Assembly (NCBI GenBank): GCA_023715185.1
Contig: JAMCAN010000004.1
Location: 1-64,000 of the forward strand
Direction: 5' to 3'
Length of the DNA stretch: 64,000 nt
DNA from: Planococcus sp. MER TA 32b
GTDB taxonomy: Bacteria; Bacillota; Bacilli; Bacillales_A; Planococcaceae
The position numbers were made by a program, and so were the translations under genes. Position 1 is the first letter of the stretch, and each line of letters starts with the position of its first letter. The notes beneath the pieces are model-generated. The model had not been told where the DNA came from, searched no databases, and was given only the letters and a program-made list of their open reading frames with translations. Below are positions 39,708-49,011 of this stretch, piece by piece.

Positions 39708-42548
39708 ATGAAAATCGAAAAAATGACGATTTACGGCTTCGGCAAACACGAAAATCTGACATTGGATCTCAATGATGAATTAGCGGTTTTCTACGGCAAT
39801 AACGAAGCGGGAAAAACCACCATCCAGCAATTCATCATTCAGATACTCTTCGGATTTCCATCACGCAACCAGTCAGCCAGCCGATATGAACCGAAAACTG
39901 GAGGGAAATACGGTGGCCAGCTCCATTTGAACGACGCACAGTATGGAAAAGTGATTGTCGAACGTGTAAAAGGCAAGGCGGCTGGGGATGTTACCGTCTA
40001 TTTCGAAGATGGCACCCGCGGAGCGGAAACCGAATTGAAAAAGATATTGCGTGAATATGACCGGTCTTCATTCGAAGCGATTTTTTCATTTTCCATCCAT
40101 GAACTGCAGGGACTGGATAAGATGACGGAAGAGCAATTGAGCCGCACGCTGCTCGCGTCCGGCACTACAGGAGTTGATGCCATTACAAAGATGGAATCTG
40201 AACTTGAAAAGGACATGGGCATGCTGTTCAAGAAAGGCGGCCGCAATCCCCAGCTGAATGGGTTGATCGAGCAGCTCCGGAACGATGAACGTGAGTTGAA
40301 GGAACACCGTGGGCAGGCGGATTCGTACGGACCTTTTCTTGAACAGCTGGAGGGGCTGGACAGCCGCCTTGCGGAAATAGAGGAGCGGGAAAATATCATT
40401 TCCAATTCGCTCTCCGAAGTTGTAAAACGCCGGCAGGCTGCTCCGGTAGCGCAGCGAAAAAGGCAGCTTGAGGAGCAGCTGGCTTCATTGTCCGTCGGTT
40501 TTTTCCCGGCAGACGGCAGCAGGCGTATGGAGCGTCTCACAGAACGGATATCTGATGCTGCGGCGAAAATGAAACAGGCAGAACGAGAACTTTCCGCTTT
40601 GCCGGAACCTGCAACAGGCATAAAAAGCGGTGATGCACTGGAAGAGCTGCTTGAAAAGGAATCGGAATGGCTTGGTTTTTTATCACAATATAAAAACGCC
40701 GAAGAAGAAGCCGAAAAATTGAATGATGAACTAGGCCGCCAGCTTGGCTTGACCGGCATGGGCTTGGACGATGCGCTGGAATTTGACGCGTCATTGATCA
40801 ATGAAGAGAAACTGAGGAATTTAGCGGAAGAAGCGGATAGGGAAGAAGATAACAGCCGCTTTCGCGAACGGGAACTTCAAGAGGAAAAAAAGAAACTGAT
40901 TGATGCTGAAAAAGAGATGTCTTATCTCGAAAGCGTCGCTCCAACTCCGGAACAGCTGGAGGCAGCGGCAAAATGGCCTGAAAATGCGCTTAAGCTTGCG
41001 GAAGCGAAAGCGATGAAACGGCTGGGAGCTGAACCTGCGAATCAGGTCTTTTCCTTTATACTCATGGCACTTGGCGCTGCGGGAGTTTTGGCGGGATTTT
41101 TAAGCGATGATATGCTGATTGCGATTATAGCTTTCGCAGCGGCCGCAGCCGGTACATGGATGATTATGAAAAACCGAAAAAAGCCAGGTTCAATGGAAGA
41201 AGATCTCGATGATGTCATTCAGCGATACAGCGGCAAAGAAGCAGAAATGGAAATGCTCCAGCGGAAAATAGCGGAGCATGACCGGAAAGTTGAAGAAACG
41301 TTGCGCGTCATTTCAAAGGCTGATCAGAAAATTGAGGAACTCATAAAAAACCTGGATATGCAGCCTGCTAAAAAAGAGCTGGCAAATTACCTGGGAGGAA
41401 TTGGAATTTCAACCTCTGCAAGTTCTTCTGTTGTCATCGAGCTCTTTCAAACAACCAGAAAAGTGCAGGAACTGTACAGTAAACTGCTAAGAACCGAAGA
41501 GGTTCTAAAAAATGCTGAAATCGAAAAAGCGGCTTGGCTGCAAAAAGCGGCCGAGGCAGCAGGCAAAAGCATCCAAGCGGGAGAGCTGTATTCGGTTCTC
41601 CGCGCTGAAGCCAAAAATTTGCATGAAATAAAAGATGGGAATCAGCGGATTGCTGATAAAAGGAAAACGTTGACGGAAGAGGCCGAGCGCCATTCCGGAT
41701 ATTTGCAGGAACTGGAACTGGAGAGAGCCGCACTTCTCGAAGAAAGCGGAACTGCGGATATAGAACAATTCCATCAATTCCACCTTGAATGGCAGCGCAA
41801 AAAAGAGTTGGAGCAGGAGCTTGAGCTCGTAACCAGCCAATGGCAGGCGATTGGGGCAGCCGACCCGGAAGAGGACGAAACGGAGTATTCATTAAAAGAA
41901 CGCATAAATACGCTGGAACAGGAGCTTTCCCAGTTAAAGAACGAACGCAATCAGATTCTAAATGAAAGAGCCGAACTGCAGCAAAAAGTGAATCATTTAT
42001 TGACAGATGAAGAGTATGAGATGAAACTGCAGAAATATGAAGAGAAAAAAGCCCGATTCAATGAGCTTGCTCTTCGCTGGTCAGTAGATAAAGCGATTAT
42101 AGAGGCGATCCGCAGCACGATGGCTGAACTGAAAGAAAAGTCACTGCCTGCCGTTCTTTCGAAAGCGTGCGAGTTTTTCGGACGATTGACCGGAAACTCC
42201 TACACAGCGATTGAAATACATCCTGAAGGACATTTTGAAGCGGTCAGAAGGGACAATATCCGCTTCCGGATAGCAGAATTGAGTCAGGCCACCAAAGAGC
42301 AGGCATACTTGGCATTGCGGCTCAGTCTGGCGGTGTCAATGCAGAAGAGCCATCCTTTTCCAATCATCATGGATGATCCATTTGTCCATTTTGATCGCCT
42401 GCGGCTTCAGCAAGTGATAAACTTGATAAAAGAGCTGCAAACGGACCATCAGTTCATTTATTTTACTTGCCACGAAGATATGTGCCGGGCTTGGCCTGAA
42501 GCGCAAGTGATCGATGTGGCCAACACTGGAAGGAGTGTGTATTTATGA
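39708..42548 (+). CDS. yhaN: Rad50/SbcC-like ATPase YhaN
   Basis: 946 aa SMC-like ATPase. Walker [16 protein letters not shown] at the N-terminus, Walker [14 protein letters not shown] near the C-terminus. Long coiled coils in between (about 160-400 and 490-800), interrupted by a hydrophobic stretch (about 450-490, [13 protein letters not shown] ... [10 protein letters not shown]), which is unusual for a cytosolic SMC but known for YhaN. Start ATG 39708 with GGGTGAG upstream; GTG 39696 is in frame. Functions with YhaO in DNA end processing (inference from family). Confidence 0.92.
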   Translation: MKIEKMTIYGFGKHENLTLDLNDELAVFYGNNEAGKTTIQQFIIQILFGFPSRNQSASRYEPKTGGKYGGQLHLNDAQYGKVIVERVKGKAAGDVTVYFEDGTRGAETELKKILREYDRSSFEAIFSFSIHELQGLDKMTEEQLSRTLLASGTTGVDAITKMESELEKDMGMLFKKGGRNPQLNGLIEQLRNDERELKEHRGQADSYGPFLEQLEGLDSRLAEIEERENIISNSLSEVVKRRQAAPVAQRKRQLEEQLASLSVGFFPADGSRRMERLTERISDAAAKMKQAERELSALPEPATGIKSGDALEELLEKESEWLGFLSQYKNAEEEAEKLNDELGRQLGLTGMGLDDALEFDASLINEEKLRNLAEEADREEDNSRFRERELQEEKKKLIDAEKEMSYLESVAPTPEQLEAAAKWPENALKLAEAKAMKRLGAEPANQVFSFILMALGAAGVLAGFLSDDMLIAIIAFAAAAAGTWMIMKNRKKPGSMEEDLDDVIQRYSGKEAEMEMLQRKIAEHDRKVEETLRVISKADQKIEELIKNLDMQPAKKELANYLGGIGISTSASSSVVIELFQTTRKVQELYSKLLRTEEVLKNAEIEKAAWLQKAAEAAGKSIQAGELYSVLRAEAKNLHEIKDGNQRIADKRKTLTEEAERHSGYLQELELERAALLEESGTADIEQFHQFHLEWQRKKELEQELELVTSQWQAIGAADPEEDETEYSLKERINTLEQELSQLKNERNQILNERAELQQKVNHLLTDEEYEMKLQKYEEKKARFNELALRWSVDKAIIEAIRSTMAELKEKSLPAVLSKACEFFGRLTGNSYTAIEIHPEGHFEAVRRDNIRFRIAELSQATKEQAYLALRLSLAVSMQKSHPFPIIMDDPFVHFDRLRLQQVINLIKELQTDHQFIYFTCHEDMCRAWPEAQVIDVANTGRSVYL

Positions 42549-43483
42549 AAAAAGGCATTACCCAGCGGGCTGTTGGAGAAACAATAGATGAATTCCTTTT
42601 GATCAAGCAATCGGTAAAAGGGGTGACTACAACAGGCAATCCTTTCATGTCGCTTGTTCTGCAGGACAAAAGCGGAGACATCGAAGCGAAATTATGGGAT
42701 ACAAAAGATGAGCACGAAAAGCTTTTTGCCGCTGAAACGATTGTGCGGGTAGGCGGAGAAATCCATAATTACCGCGGAAAAAACCAATTGCGCATCAAGA
42801 GCATACGGCCGGCAAAGCCGGAAGAAAACCAGTCGATCGGCGATTTGCTTCCAGCTTCCGAAAAGAGCACGGAGCAGCTTCATGAAGAAATCATGCAATA
42901 TCTTTTCGAAATGGAAAATCCGCAGATTCAACGGATTACACGCCATATTTTGAAGAAGCATCAGCAAAGCGTATTGACTTTTCCGGCAGCGACCCGCAAT
43001 CACCATGATTATGTATCAGGATTAGCGGATCATGTGGTTTCGATGCTCCGATTAGGGAAAGCGCTGCTTGCCATTTATCCGACCTTGAATAAAGATCTCC
43101 TGTACGCGGGAATCATCCTGCATGATATCGGAAAAGTGTTCGAACTATCCGGACCGATTGCCACTGCTTATACGGTGGAAGGCAATCTGTTGGGGCATAT
43201 ATCGATAATGGTGACGGAGATTTCAAAAACAGCTGAAGAACTTGAAATCGAAGGTGAAGAAGTAATGCTTCTTCAGCACATGGTTCTGTCCCACCACGGA
43301 AAAGAAGAGTGGGGAAGCCCGAAACGCCCGATGATCAAAGAAGCGGAGATGCTTCATTATATCGACAATATAGACGCGAAAATGATGATGCTGGACCGGG
43401 CACTCGAAAAAACAAAACCCGGCGAGTTCTCCGAGAGGCTTTTCCCATTGGAAAACCGCTCATTCTACAAACCGAAAATATAA
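42545..43483 (+). CDS. yhaM: 3'-5' exoribonuclease YhaM
   Basis: 312 aa. N-terminal OB-fold (residues about 10-95) and C-terminal HD domain with [17 protein letters not shown] and LSHHG metal ligands. Mn-dependent 3'-5' degradation of RNA and single-stranded DNA. The ATG overlaps the yhaN stop (ATGA), closing the yhaONM operon. Confidence 0.95.
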   Translation: MKKGITQRAVGETIDEFLLIKQSVKGVTTTGNPFMSLVLQDKSGDIEAKLWDTKDEHEKLFAAETIVRVGGEIHNYRGKNQLRIKSIRPAKPEENQSIGDLLPASEKSTEQLHEEIMQYLFEMENPQIQRITRHILKKHQQSVLTFPAATRNHHDYVSGLADHVVSMLRLGKALLAIYPTLNKDLLYAGIILHDIGKVFELSGPIATAYTVEGNLLGHISIMVTEISKTAEELEIEGEEVMLLQHMVLSHHGKEEWGSPKRPMIKEAEMLHYIDNIDAKMMMLDRALEKTKPGEFSERLFPLENRSFYKPKI

Positions 43484-43505
43484 TTCTCTGAAAATCAGCA
43501 AGAAC

Positions 43506-43544
43506 AACAAACCCCCATTTCAAATTGAAATGGGGGTTTGTTTA
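43506..43544. terminator. bidirectional terminator yhaM / prsA
   Basis: AACAAACCCCCATTTCAA pairs with the mirror GAAATGGGGGTTTGTT, with A and T runs on both sides. Confidence 0.92.
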
Positions 43545-43551
43545 ATAATAT

Positions 43552-44436
43552 TTATTCTTCAGCAGGTGCTCCTGCATTCATGATTTCGTCTAATGCGCCT
43601 TCAAGCTCTTCATCTTGGATTTCCACATTAGCCTGCTCCATCAATTCTGCAATTCTTGGAAGCAATGCCGCTTGGTCGGCTTTTTGCATAGCGATCTCAC
43701 TACGGATGTCATCTTCCTGTCCTTCCAGTGGTTCAGCGCCTTCAACTTCGCGTTTTTCCGTGATTTGGATGATATGGAACCCGAATTGTGATTGAACAGG
43801 TTCGCTGATTTCATCAACTTCCAATGAATAAGCCGCTTCTTCGAATTCAGGCACCATTGCACCGACTCCGAACCAGCCTAAATCTCCGCCTTCTGCAGCA
43901 GAGCCATCAGTTGAATATTCCTGTGCCAGTTCAGCAAAGTCCGCGCCGCCGTCCAATTCCTCTTTGACTGTTGCAGCTGTTTCTTCATCTGCAACTAAAA
44001 TATGGCGTCCGTTAAGTTCCATAGTTTGGCGATCGTATTGTGCCTGGATTTCTTCGTCCGTCACTTCTACGCCGTCAGTCAAAGCCTTTTCCTGTAAAAG
44101 GTTCAAACGGATCACTTTTTCATAGCTTTCCTCTGTTTGGTTGTTCTGCTCAAGGAAGGCCTCATAGTTTTCACCGTATTCTTCTTTTGAGCTGTCGATT
44201 TCAGCTTGGATTTCTTCGTCAGTTACTTCATATTCCTCGGACAGGACTTTTTCGATCATCAGGATCTGAATGGCCTGGTCGCCGATTGAAGTTTTCATCT
44301 CTTGGTATAAATCCTCTTTAGTGACATCTCCGACTTCTGATGTAACAAGGACTGTGCTGTCAGCATTGTCATCGCTGCAGGCTGCCAATGCCAATACTGA
44401 TGCAGCTAAGGATAAAGTTAATACTGTTTTTCTCAT
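43552..44436 (-). CDS. prsA: foldase lipoprotein PrsA
   Basis: 294 aa. Signal peptide with lipobox LAAC (Cys20). Central parvulin (PpiC) domain from [21 protein letters not shown] to [16 protein letters not shown]. Flanking helical chaperone regions are rich in Glu. Folds exported proteins on the outer face of the membrane and is normally essential in Bacillus. Start ATG 44436 with ATAGGAGCGG upstream. Acidic composition is higher than in B. subtilis, fitting a moderately salt-tolerant organism (inference). Confidence 0.95.
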   Translation of the reverse strand: MRKTVLTLSLAASVLALAACSDDNADSTVLVTSEVGDVTKEDLYQEMKTSIGDQAIQILMIEKVLSEEYEVTDEEIQAEIDSSKEEYGENYEAFLEQNNQTEESYEKVIRLNLLQEKALTDGVEVTDEEIQAQYDRQTMELNGRHILVADEETAATVKEELDGGADFAELAQEYSTDGSAAEGGDLGWFGVGAMVPEFEEAAYSLEVDEISEPVQSQFGFHIIQITEKREVEGAEPLEGQEDDIRSEIAMQKADQAALLPRIAELMEQANVEIQDEELEGALDEIMNAGAPAEE

Positions 44437-44540
44437 AAATTCCGCTCCTATCATACATTCTTGTTGCCGTAGTTACTATACCATAAACGTTTAAAAATTA
44501 AAAAAGTTTCTTTTTCAGGATAAACCACTATCTTTTATTC

Positions 44541-44580
44541 AAAAAAAAAATCTACCTGCCAAAGGGCAAATAGATTTAAG
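44541..44580 (-). terminator. terminator of the 61-aa membrane protein gene
   Basis: AAATCTATTTGCC pairs with GGCAGGTAGATTT (one bulge), followed on the minus strand by a run of T. Confidence 0.8.
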
Positions 44581-44761
44581 GAGTAAATTCTACGCCTACA
44601 TAAAGCGAGACTAATAAGATGGTAATCAATATATTAATTGTACGGAATATTTTCTCGTGATTTTCTTCTGGAATTTCCCGTGATGTCACCAGCGCCAAAG
44701 TCATTCTATTGATTTGGAACAGGTAAAACACTGAGAACATTACTACAAACGCGATAATCAT
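44576..44761 (-). CDS. small two-helix membrane protein
   Basis: 61 aa: helix 1 MIIAFVVMFSVFYLFQI, a charged loop (SREIPEENHEKIFR), helix 2 INILITILLVSLYVGV. SD GAGGGGAGG. Lies between prsA and the DUF3267 gene on the same strand. Family not recognised with certainty. Confidence 0.75.
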   Translation of the reverse strand: MIIAFVVMFSVFYLFQINRMTLALVTSREIPEENHEKIFRTINILITILLVSLYVGVEFTP

Positions 44762-44820
44762 GAATTTCCTCCCCTCTGCCTTAGATTCAAGTATAACAAA
44801 TTCGGAAAGAAAATACAGGA

Positions 44821-45366
44821 TTAACCGATTGCCTGCGGAACCAGAATTTCAAACCCTGTTTCAGTTTCTTCGATCAACGCGTGCTTCGGTGTGCGAAGCA
44901 GGTGCCGGATATAGACAAGATCTGTCAGGCAAAGGCTGCAATGATAAGCCAGCAGAATCGCGAAATAATGGATATAGGCAGGGAAGAGGGCGCTTAACAG
45001 AACAAACACTGAGTTCATGAGAACGAATGGTGTCAGCAAAGCCAGAAGAAATCTGGTTTTGGCTACCGGTTCTTTGACATGAAGTGATATCCCTGGAAGC
45101 AGAACCAATTGCTTGCGTAAAATGATTTTCAGGCATTTCCGGCTGCCGATCAGTGGCAGGAAGTGCATCATTTTATGAAGAGGGTAAACCGCTAATATTC
45201 CCAAGAAGAAAAAGAAAAAATACCGATCGGATAAAGGTGTGGTATAAAAGAAATTTAAAAGTACATAAAATATTGTAAATACACCCATCCCGGCTAACAC
45301 TGCGAACGTGAAAAGGCGGTTGAAGCCATATTCTTTTTTTACATTTATCGTTTTCCAGCAGTGCAT
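44821..45366 (-). CDS. DUF3267 family putative membrane zincin
   Basis: 181 aa with four predicted helices and an HxxxH motif (YPLHKMMHFLPL) in the position of the zinc ligands of DUF3267 metalloprotease-like proteins. A catalytic Glu (HExxH) is not present, so activity is doubtful. Start ATG 45366 with GGGGGAT upstream; the longer frame has no SD. Neighbour of scoC on the same strand. Confidence 0.8.
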   Translation of the reverse strand: MHCWKTINVKKEYGFNRLFTFAVLAGMGVFTIFYVLLNFFYTTPLSDRYFFFFFLGILAVYPLHKMMHFLPLIGSRKCLKIILRKQLVLLPGISLHVKEPVAKTRFLLALLTPFVLMNSVFVLLSALFPAYIHYFAILLAYHCSLCLTDLVYIRHLLRTPKHALIEETETGFEILVPQAIG

Positions 45367-45476
45367 AAAATGTATCCCCCACAAATTGGTTTTCTCAAAT
45401 GAGTCGATACATACAATACAACGATTTTTCGATAAATGCAAGCCTATTTAAAGCATAGTTTTTGACAGCGTTTTCA

Positions 45477-46034
45477 TTATTTTTCAGCGGCTTCGACGAT
45501 ATGGTTTTCCTCGTTGAACTTGCTTTCGATATTCTTGAATGAGGCTTCGAATATTTCCATGAAATCGTCGCCATAAATCGTGCGGATAACAGCCATGACT
45601 TCCAGAAATTCAGGGAATTTTCCATAAAGCTCCCTAAGCTTTAAAGATCCGTCAATCACAGAATGGGGCGTATCATGATAACGTTCAATCATTTCCTGCA
45701 TCAGGTCTTCACCTTTATCAGTCAATTCGATATAGGTGTTCCGCTTGTCGGTATCACGTTTTGAAAATGACAGGAGTTCCCGTTCTTCAAGTTTTTTGGA
45801 GAAGTTGAAGGCGGTTGATACATGCATGACCCCGAATTTTGCCACGTCTGAAATGGAGGCGCCTTTCAGATGATACGCTATCCATAGAATATGATGCTCA
45901 TTAATATTCAGGTCATACGGTTTGATCCATAATTGCCAATCTTTTTCGACTGCTTTCCATAACGCTTTGGATAATTGTCCGATACGCTGGCTGAACATCA
46001 TCGCTTCTTTCATCGTGTAATCGCGTTCGACCAT
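45477..46034 (-). CDS. scoC: MarR-family transition-state regulator ScoC (Hpr)
   Basis: 185 aa. The stretch from [20 protein letters not shown] through [20 protein letters not shown] and [20 protein letters not shown] is nearly identical to B. subtilis ScoC as I remember it, including the winged-helix recognition helix. The C-terminal [11 protein letters not shown] is also kept. It represses exoprotease and transport genes at the end of growth. Slightly shorter C-terminal tail than the 203-aa B. subtilis protein. Confidence 0.96.
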   Translation of the reverse strand: MVERDYTMKEAMMFSQRIGQLSKALWKAVEKDWQLWIKPYDLNINEHHILWIAYHLKGASISDVAKFGVMHVSTAFNFSKKLEERELLSFSKRDTDKRNTYIELTDKGEDLMQEMIERYHDTPHSVIDGSLKLRELYGKFPEFLEVMAVIRTIYGDDFMEIFEASFKNIESKFNEENHIVEAAEK

Positions 46035-46123
46035 AAAAGCACCTTCTTCCCATATTTTGAGATTTTCTTCATTATAGCAATAAAGTAAAGTGAATAAAAG
46101 TCCGAATAGTAAAAAAACTTATT

Positions 46124-46151
46124 AAAAAAACTGCCAAATGGCAGTTTTTTT
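46124..46151 (-). terminator. terminator of yhaH
   Basis: AAAAACTGCCA pairs with TGGCAGTTTTT with a 2-nt loop; T run on both strands. Confidence 0.9.
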
Positions 46152-46175
46152 ACCTCTTTTCAGTTAAAAAATGGG

Positions 46176-46622
46176 TTATTGTGAAACTTTTTTATCATCT
46201 TCTGTTTCGATTTCATTAAATTCTTCGTTTTTAACGTACTTTTTATCATCATTGTTATCGTCTTTTTTGTCTTTGCTGATGGATTTTTGCAATTCTTCGA
46301 TTGCATTCTGGATAGCCATAATTTCCAATTGAAGATGCTCTTTAGCCGGCGCCGTGCCTTCCTGCCATTCAGCCATTGATTGTTTCAATCCTTCCATAGC
46401 GGGTGGGATCTGGGTTTTCGCTTCGTTTTTCAGATGATTGATCGATTCCTTCAATTGGTTCACCTGTTCTTTGACGTCGGCCAATTTTTCTTTCCAGTCT
46501 GTGGAAGCGGTTTTAACTGAAGTCCGAAGTTCTTCACCAGATTGTGGTGTCGAGAATAATGTTGCTGCCGCTCCGGTGGCCAGCCCTGTCGCAAGTCCTA
46601 TAAAAAAGTTCGATGCTTTCAT
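46176..46622 (-). CDS. yhaH: YtxH-domain protein YhaH
   Basis: 148 aa. N-terminal helix FFIGLATGLATGAAATLFSTPQSGEELR is the YtxH (general stress) signature. A long amphipathic helix/coiled coil (about 40-120) and a very charged Lys/Asp tail follow. Located between scoC and trpP, as in B. subtilis. Function unknown; often sigma-B dependent in Bacillus, but no clear sigma-B site is seen here. Confidence 0.9.
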   Translation of the reverse strand: MKASNFFIGLATGLATGAAATLFSTPQSGEELRTSVKTASTDWKEKLADVKEQVNQLKESINHLKNEAKTQIPPAMEGLKQSMAEWQEGTAPAKEHLQLEIMAIQNAIEELQKSISKDKKDDNNDDKKYVKNEEFNEIETEDDKKVSQ

Positions 46623-46704
46623 GAATGATGCGCCCCTTTCGTCCTATAAAGGTCTTTTCCTCTATTTAACTTAATTAAAACATAAAACTGAATTGCTGTT
46701 CAAA

Positions 46705-46742
46705 GAAAAAAAGCTTTCCGGCAAATAATATGCCGCAAAGCT
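46705..46742 (-). terminator. terminator of trpP
   Basis: AGCTTTGCGGCA pairs with TGCCGGAAAGCT (one mismatch), followed on the minus strand by seven T residues. Confidence 0.88.
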
Positions 46743-46746
46743 AATG

Positions 46747-47277
46747 TTATACTGTCTGTGAGACAGCCGTTTCGAATTTTGATCTTTTCACCAAAGTGAT
46801 GACAATCGGATAAATCAGGCCGAATGCGATGCCATTGAAAATCATTGCCGGCAGAACCACTGTAGTGAATAAAAGAGCGAATGGTATTTCCGCGCCGATT
46901 AAGAAAATTGCGGCTGACAGAAAGATGGAGCCGGAAAGTACGGTTCCGCCTGCCACTAAGGCGATGGCGGCCGGCAATTTAGTTGCCGCTTTCTTCAACA
47001 TGAAAACAAATGCCAGAAAGACGAACGCTGTGATGAACTTATCGATGATATTCGGGAAAAAACCTCCAGGGAATGTTGAAAACAAACCTGAAATCACTCC
47101 CGTTGTTACTGCCAGTAAAAATGTGGATTTTAAATTAGGGAATAAAAGGATACCGACAAACATCATTGTCAGCATGAAGTCCGGTTTCATTCCGCCGTTG
47201 ATTCCCGGGATGACCACGTATAATGCCGCCCCTACGCTGACCAGCAGCGCCATCAGTACAAGATTTTTCGTATTCAT
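46747..47277 (-). CDS. trpP: tryptophan transporter TrpP
   Basis: 176 aa, five or six predicted membrane helices. Conserved GGMKPDFMLTMMFVGILLFPN and GLFSTFPGGFFPNIIDK blocks identify TrpP (YhaG). Takes up tryptophan. Upstream, GAG triplets at exact 5-nt intervals overlap the SD, the arrangement used by TRAP to block trpP translation in B. subtilis. Confidence 0.95.
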   Translation of the reverse strand: MNTKNLVLMALLVSVGAALYVVIPGINGGMKPDFMLTMMFVGILLFPNLKSTFLLAVTTGVISGLFSTFPGGFFPNIIDKFITAFVFLAFVFMLKKAATKLPAAIALVAGGTVLSGSIFLSAAIFLIGAEIPFALLFTTVVLPAMIFNGIAFGLIYPIVITLVKRSKFETAVSQTV

Positions 47278-47279
47278 TT

Positions 47280-47316
47280 CTCATCTCTCCTCAGCTCATG
47301 GCTATTTTGGTTTCTC
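47280..47316 (-). promoter_or_regulatory. TRAP-type binding tract in the trpP leader
   Basis: On the minus strand GAG triplets lie at 47295-47297, 47290-47292, 47285-47287 and 47280-47282, each separated by 2 nt. A TAG sits at 47302-47304 and another GAG at 47314-47316. The last triplets overlap the SD (GAGGAG) and end 2 nt before the ATG. When bound by tryptophan-activated TRAP they would block ribosome access. Confidence 0.75.
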
Positions 47317-47382
47317 CCGGCGTGTCCTCATGACCGCAGGCGAAAAACTTATTATTGATTCTATACTCTCTGTTCAGTTAAA

Positions 47383-47814
47383 TCAAGCATCGGCAGCTAA
47401 TTTGTTTTTTACTTCCTCAGCCAGTTCCTGGATCCGTTCTGCCGTGAATTCTTTTTCCTTGGTTATCCATTTGGCACCGAAACCATCCGTCTCGCCGTAG
47501 CGGGGGATAAAATGGAGGTGGAAATGGAAAACGCTTTGACCGGCTTTGGCTCCGTTGTTGTTGAGTAGGTTCAAGCCTTCCGGATTGAATGTTTCCTTAA
47601 TGGCTGCGGCGATTTTGGGAGCCACTGAGAAAAGGTTTCCTGCTTCTTCGGGTGTAAGATCATAAACTGATTCGCGATGTGTTTTCGGGATGAGAAGGGT
47701 ATGTCCCTTAGATAAAGGCATGATGTCCATAAAGGCGAAGACGTTTTCATCTTCATAAACTTTTACACTTGGGATTTCACCTGAAATGATTTTGCAGAAA
47801 ATGCAATTTGTCAT
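47383..47814 (-). CDS. hit: HIT family nucleotide hydrolase/transferase
   Basis: 143 aa. CxxC zinc pair at the start (NCIFCKIISGEIPS) and the histidine triad HFHLHFIP. Hydrolyses AMP-linked nucleotides (AppppA-type or adenosine phosphoramidate). ATG 47814 with AAAGGATG; the frame extends further upstream without SD. Divergent from ecsA, as in B. subtilis. Confidence 0.94.
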   Translation of the reverse strand: MTNCIFCKIISGEIPSVKVYEDENVFAFMDIMPLSKGHTLLIPKTHRESVYDLTPEEAGNLFSVAPKIAAAIKETFNPEGLNLLNNNGAKAGQSVFHFHLHFIPRYGETDGFGAKWITKEKEFTAERIQELAEEVKNKLAADA

Positions 47815-47899
47815 ATACAACATCCTTTCCATTTTCTTCAGTCTACCATAATTCATTTTAAGAAAAAGAAATTGCCGGCGGATTTTGATACAATGGCAA

Positions 47900-48240
47900 T
47901 ATAAGTTGAATAAAAGATTTAGTCTATACATACCACTTCGGCGCTTTGGACAAGCCTTTGCTGAGAAACATCTCTAAAGATATGGAGCAAAACAGCGAAG
48001 ACTCCCAGGGGAGTAGAAGCGGAGTTGGCTTTCCAACTCCGTTTCGAGCGAAGTGCTGAGATCCACTCGGGCGAAGTGCAACGAGCACGAGTTAGCTCAG
48101 TGCAAGCCAAGCGTGGCTGAAAGTCTTTCGGCCGGCGCTTTGCGACGAAGCTAGCGCAGCGATGCAGAAGCACGGGTTTTGGAAAGCGAAGCTTTTTTGC
48201 GGAATATCGACTACAAAGAATTATTAGTTCAACTTATTAT
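47900..48240. repeat. dispersed intergenic repeat between hit and ecsA, inverted-repeat ends
   Basis: A non-coding stretch of about 340 bp bounded by ATAAGTTGAA (47901-47910) and its inverse TTCAACTTAT (48228-48237). Inside are GGAGTTGG/CCAACTCC and other hairpins. It shares two blocks with the element at 13.7-13.9 kb: 48138-48166 (inverted) and 48188-48212 (direct). Shape and content suggest a MITE-like or mosaic repeat that now provides part of the ecsA upstream region. Confidence 0.65.
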
Positions 48241-48261
48241 AGTAAGAAAGAGGTGTATGGA

Positions 48262-49011
48262 TTGGCAGTTCTGGAAGTTGAATCGTTAACAGGGGGTTAT
48301 ACCCGTAAACCGGTATTGAAGGATGTCAGTTTTTCAATCGGGAAAGGGGAGCTTGTCGGCTTGATCGGTTTGAACGGCGCCGGCAAAAGTACCACCATCA
48401 AGCATATAATTGGAATCATGCAAGCGAAATCAGGTGAAATCCGCCTGAACGGGAAAAGTTTTCAGGAAGATATGGACGCGTACCGTTCTTCATTTTCCTA
48501 TATTCCGGAAACGCCTGTTTTATATGAAGAGCTGACTTTGCGTGAACATCTGGAATTGACGGCAATGGCTTATGGCCTTGATCAGGATACATTCGAAAGA
48601 CGCTCTGCGGAATTATTGAAGGAATTCAGAATGGAAAAAAGGCTGAAATGGTTTCCTTCCCATTTCTCGAAAGGGATGCGACAGAAGGTGATGATCATGA
48701 GCGCTTTTTTGGTGAATCCTGCGCTTTATATCATTGATGAACCATTTGTCGGGCTTGATCCGCTTGGCATCAAATCGTTGCTGGATCAAATGGAAACGCA
48801 AAAGAAAAAAGGTGCTTCGGTGTTGATGTCGACCCATATTCTTGCGACTGCTGAAAAATATTGCGACCGCATCATTTTGCTGCATAACGGAAAAGTGCGC
48901 GCTGCCGGGACAATGGCGGATCTGCGGAAAGAATTCAGCATGCCCCATGCTACGCTGGATGATCTCTATATAGCGATGACCGAGGATGATGACAATGAAG
49001 AACCTGCATGA
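48262..49011 (+). CDS. ecsA: ABC transporter ATP-binding protein EcsA
   Basis: 249 aa. TGGYTRKPVLKDVSF, Walker A GLNGAGKSTT, signature FSKGMRQKV, Walker B LYIIDEPFVGLDP, and MSTHILATAEKYCD, almost as in B. subtilis EcsA. Needed there for protein secretion, competence and regulated proteolysis (RasP activity). Start TTG 48262 gives MAVLEV and suits AAAGAGGTG; GTG 48253 is too close to it. Overlaps ecsB by 17 nt. Confidence 0.95.
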   Translation: MAVLEVESLTGGYTRKPVLKDVSFSIGKGELVGLIGLNGAGKSTTIKHIIGIMQAKSGEIRLNGKSFQEDMDAYRSSFSYIPETPVLYEELTLREHLELTAMAYGLDQDTFERRSAELLKEFRMEKRLKWFPSHFSKGMRQKVMIMSAFLVNPALYIIDEPFVGLDPLGIKSLLDQMETQKKKGASVLMSTHILATAEKYCDRIILLHNGKVRAAGTMADLRKEFSMPHATLDDLYIAMTEDDDNEEPA

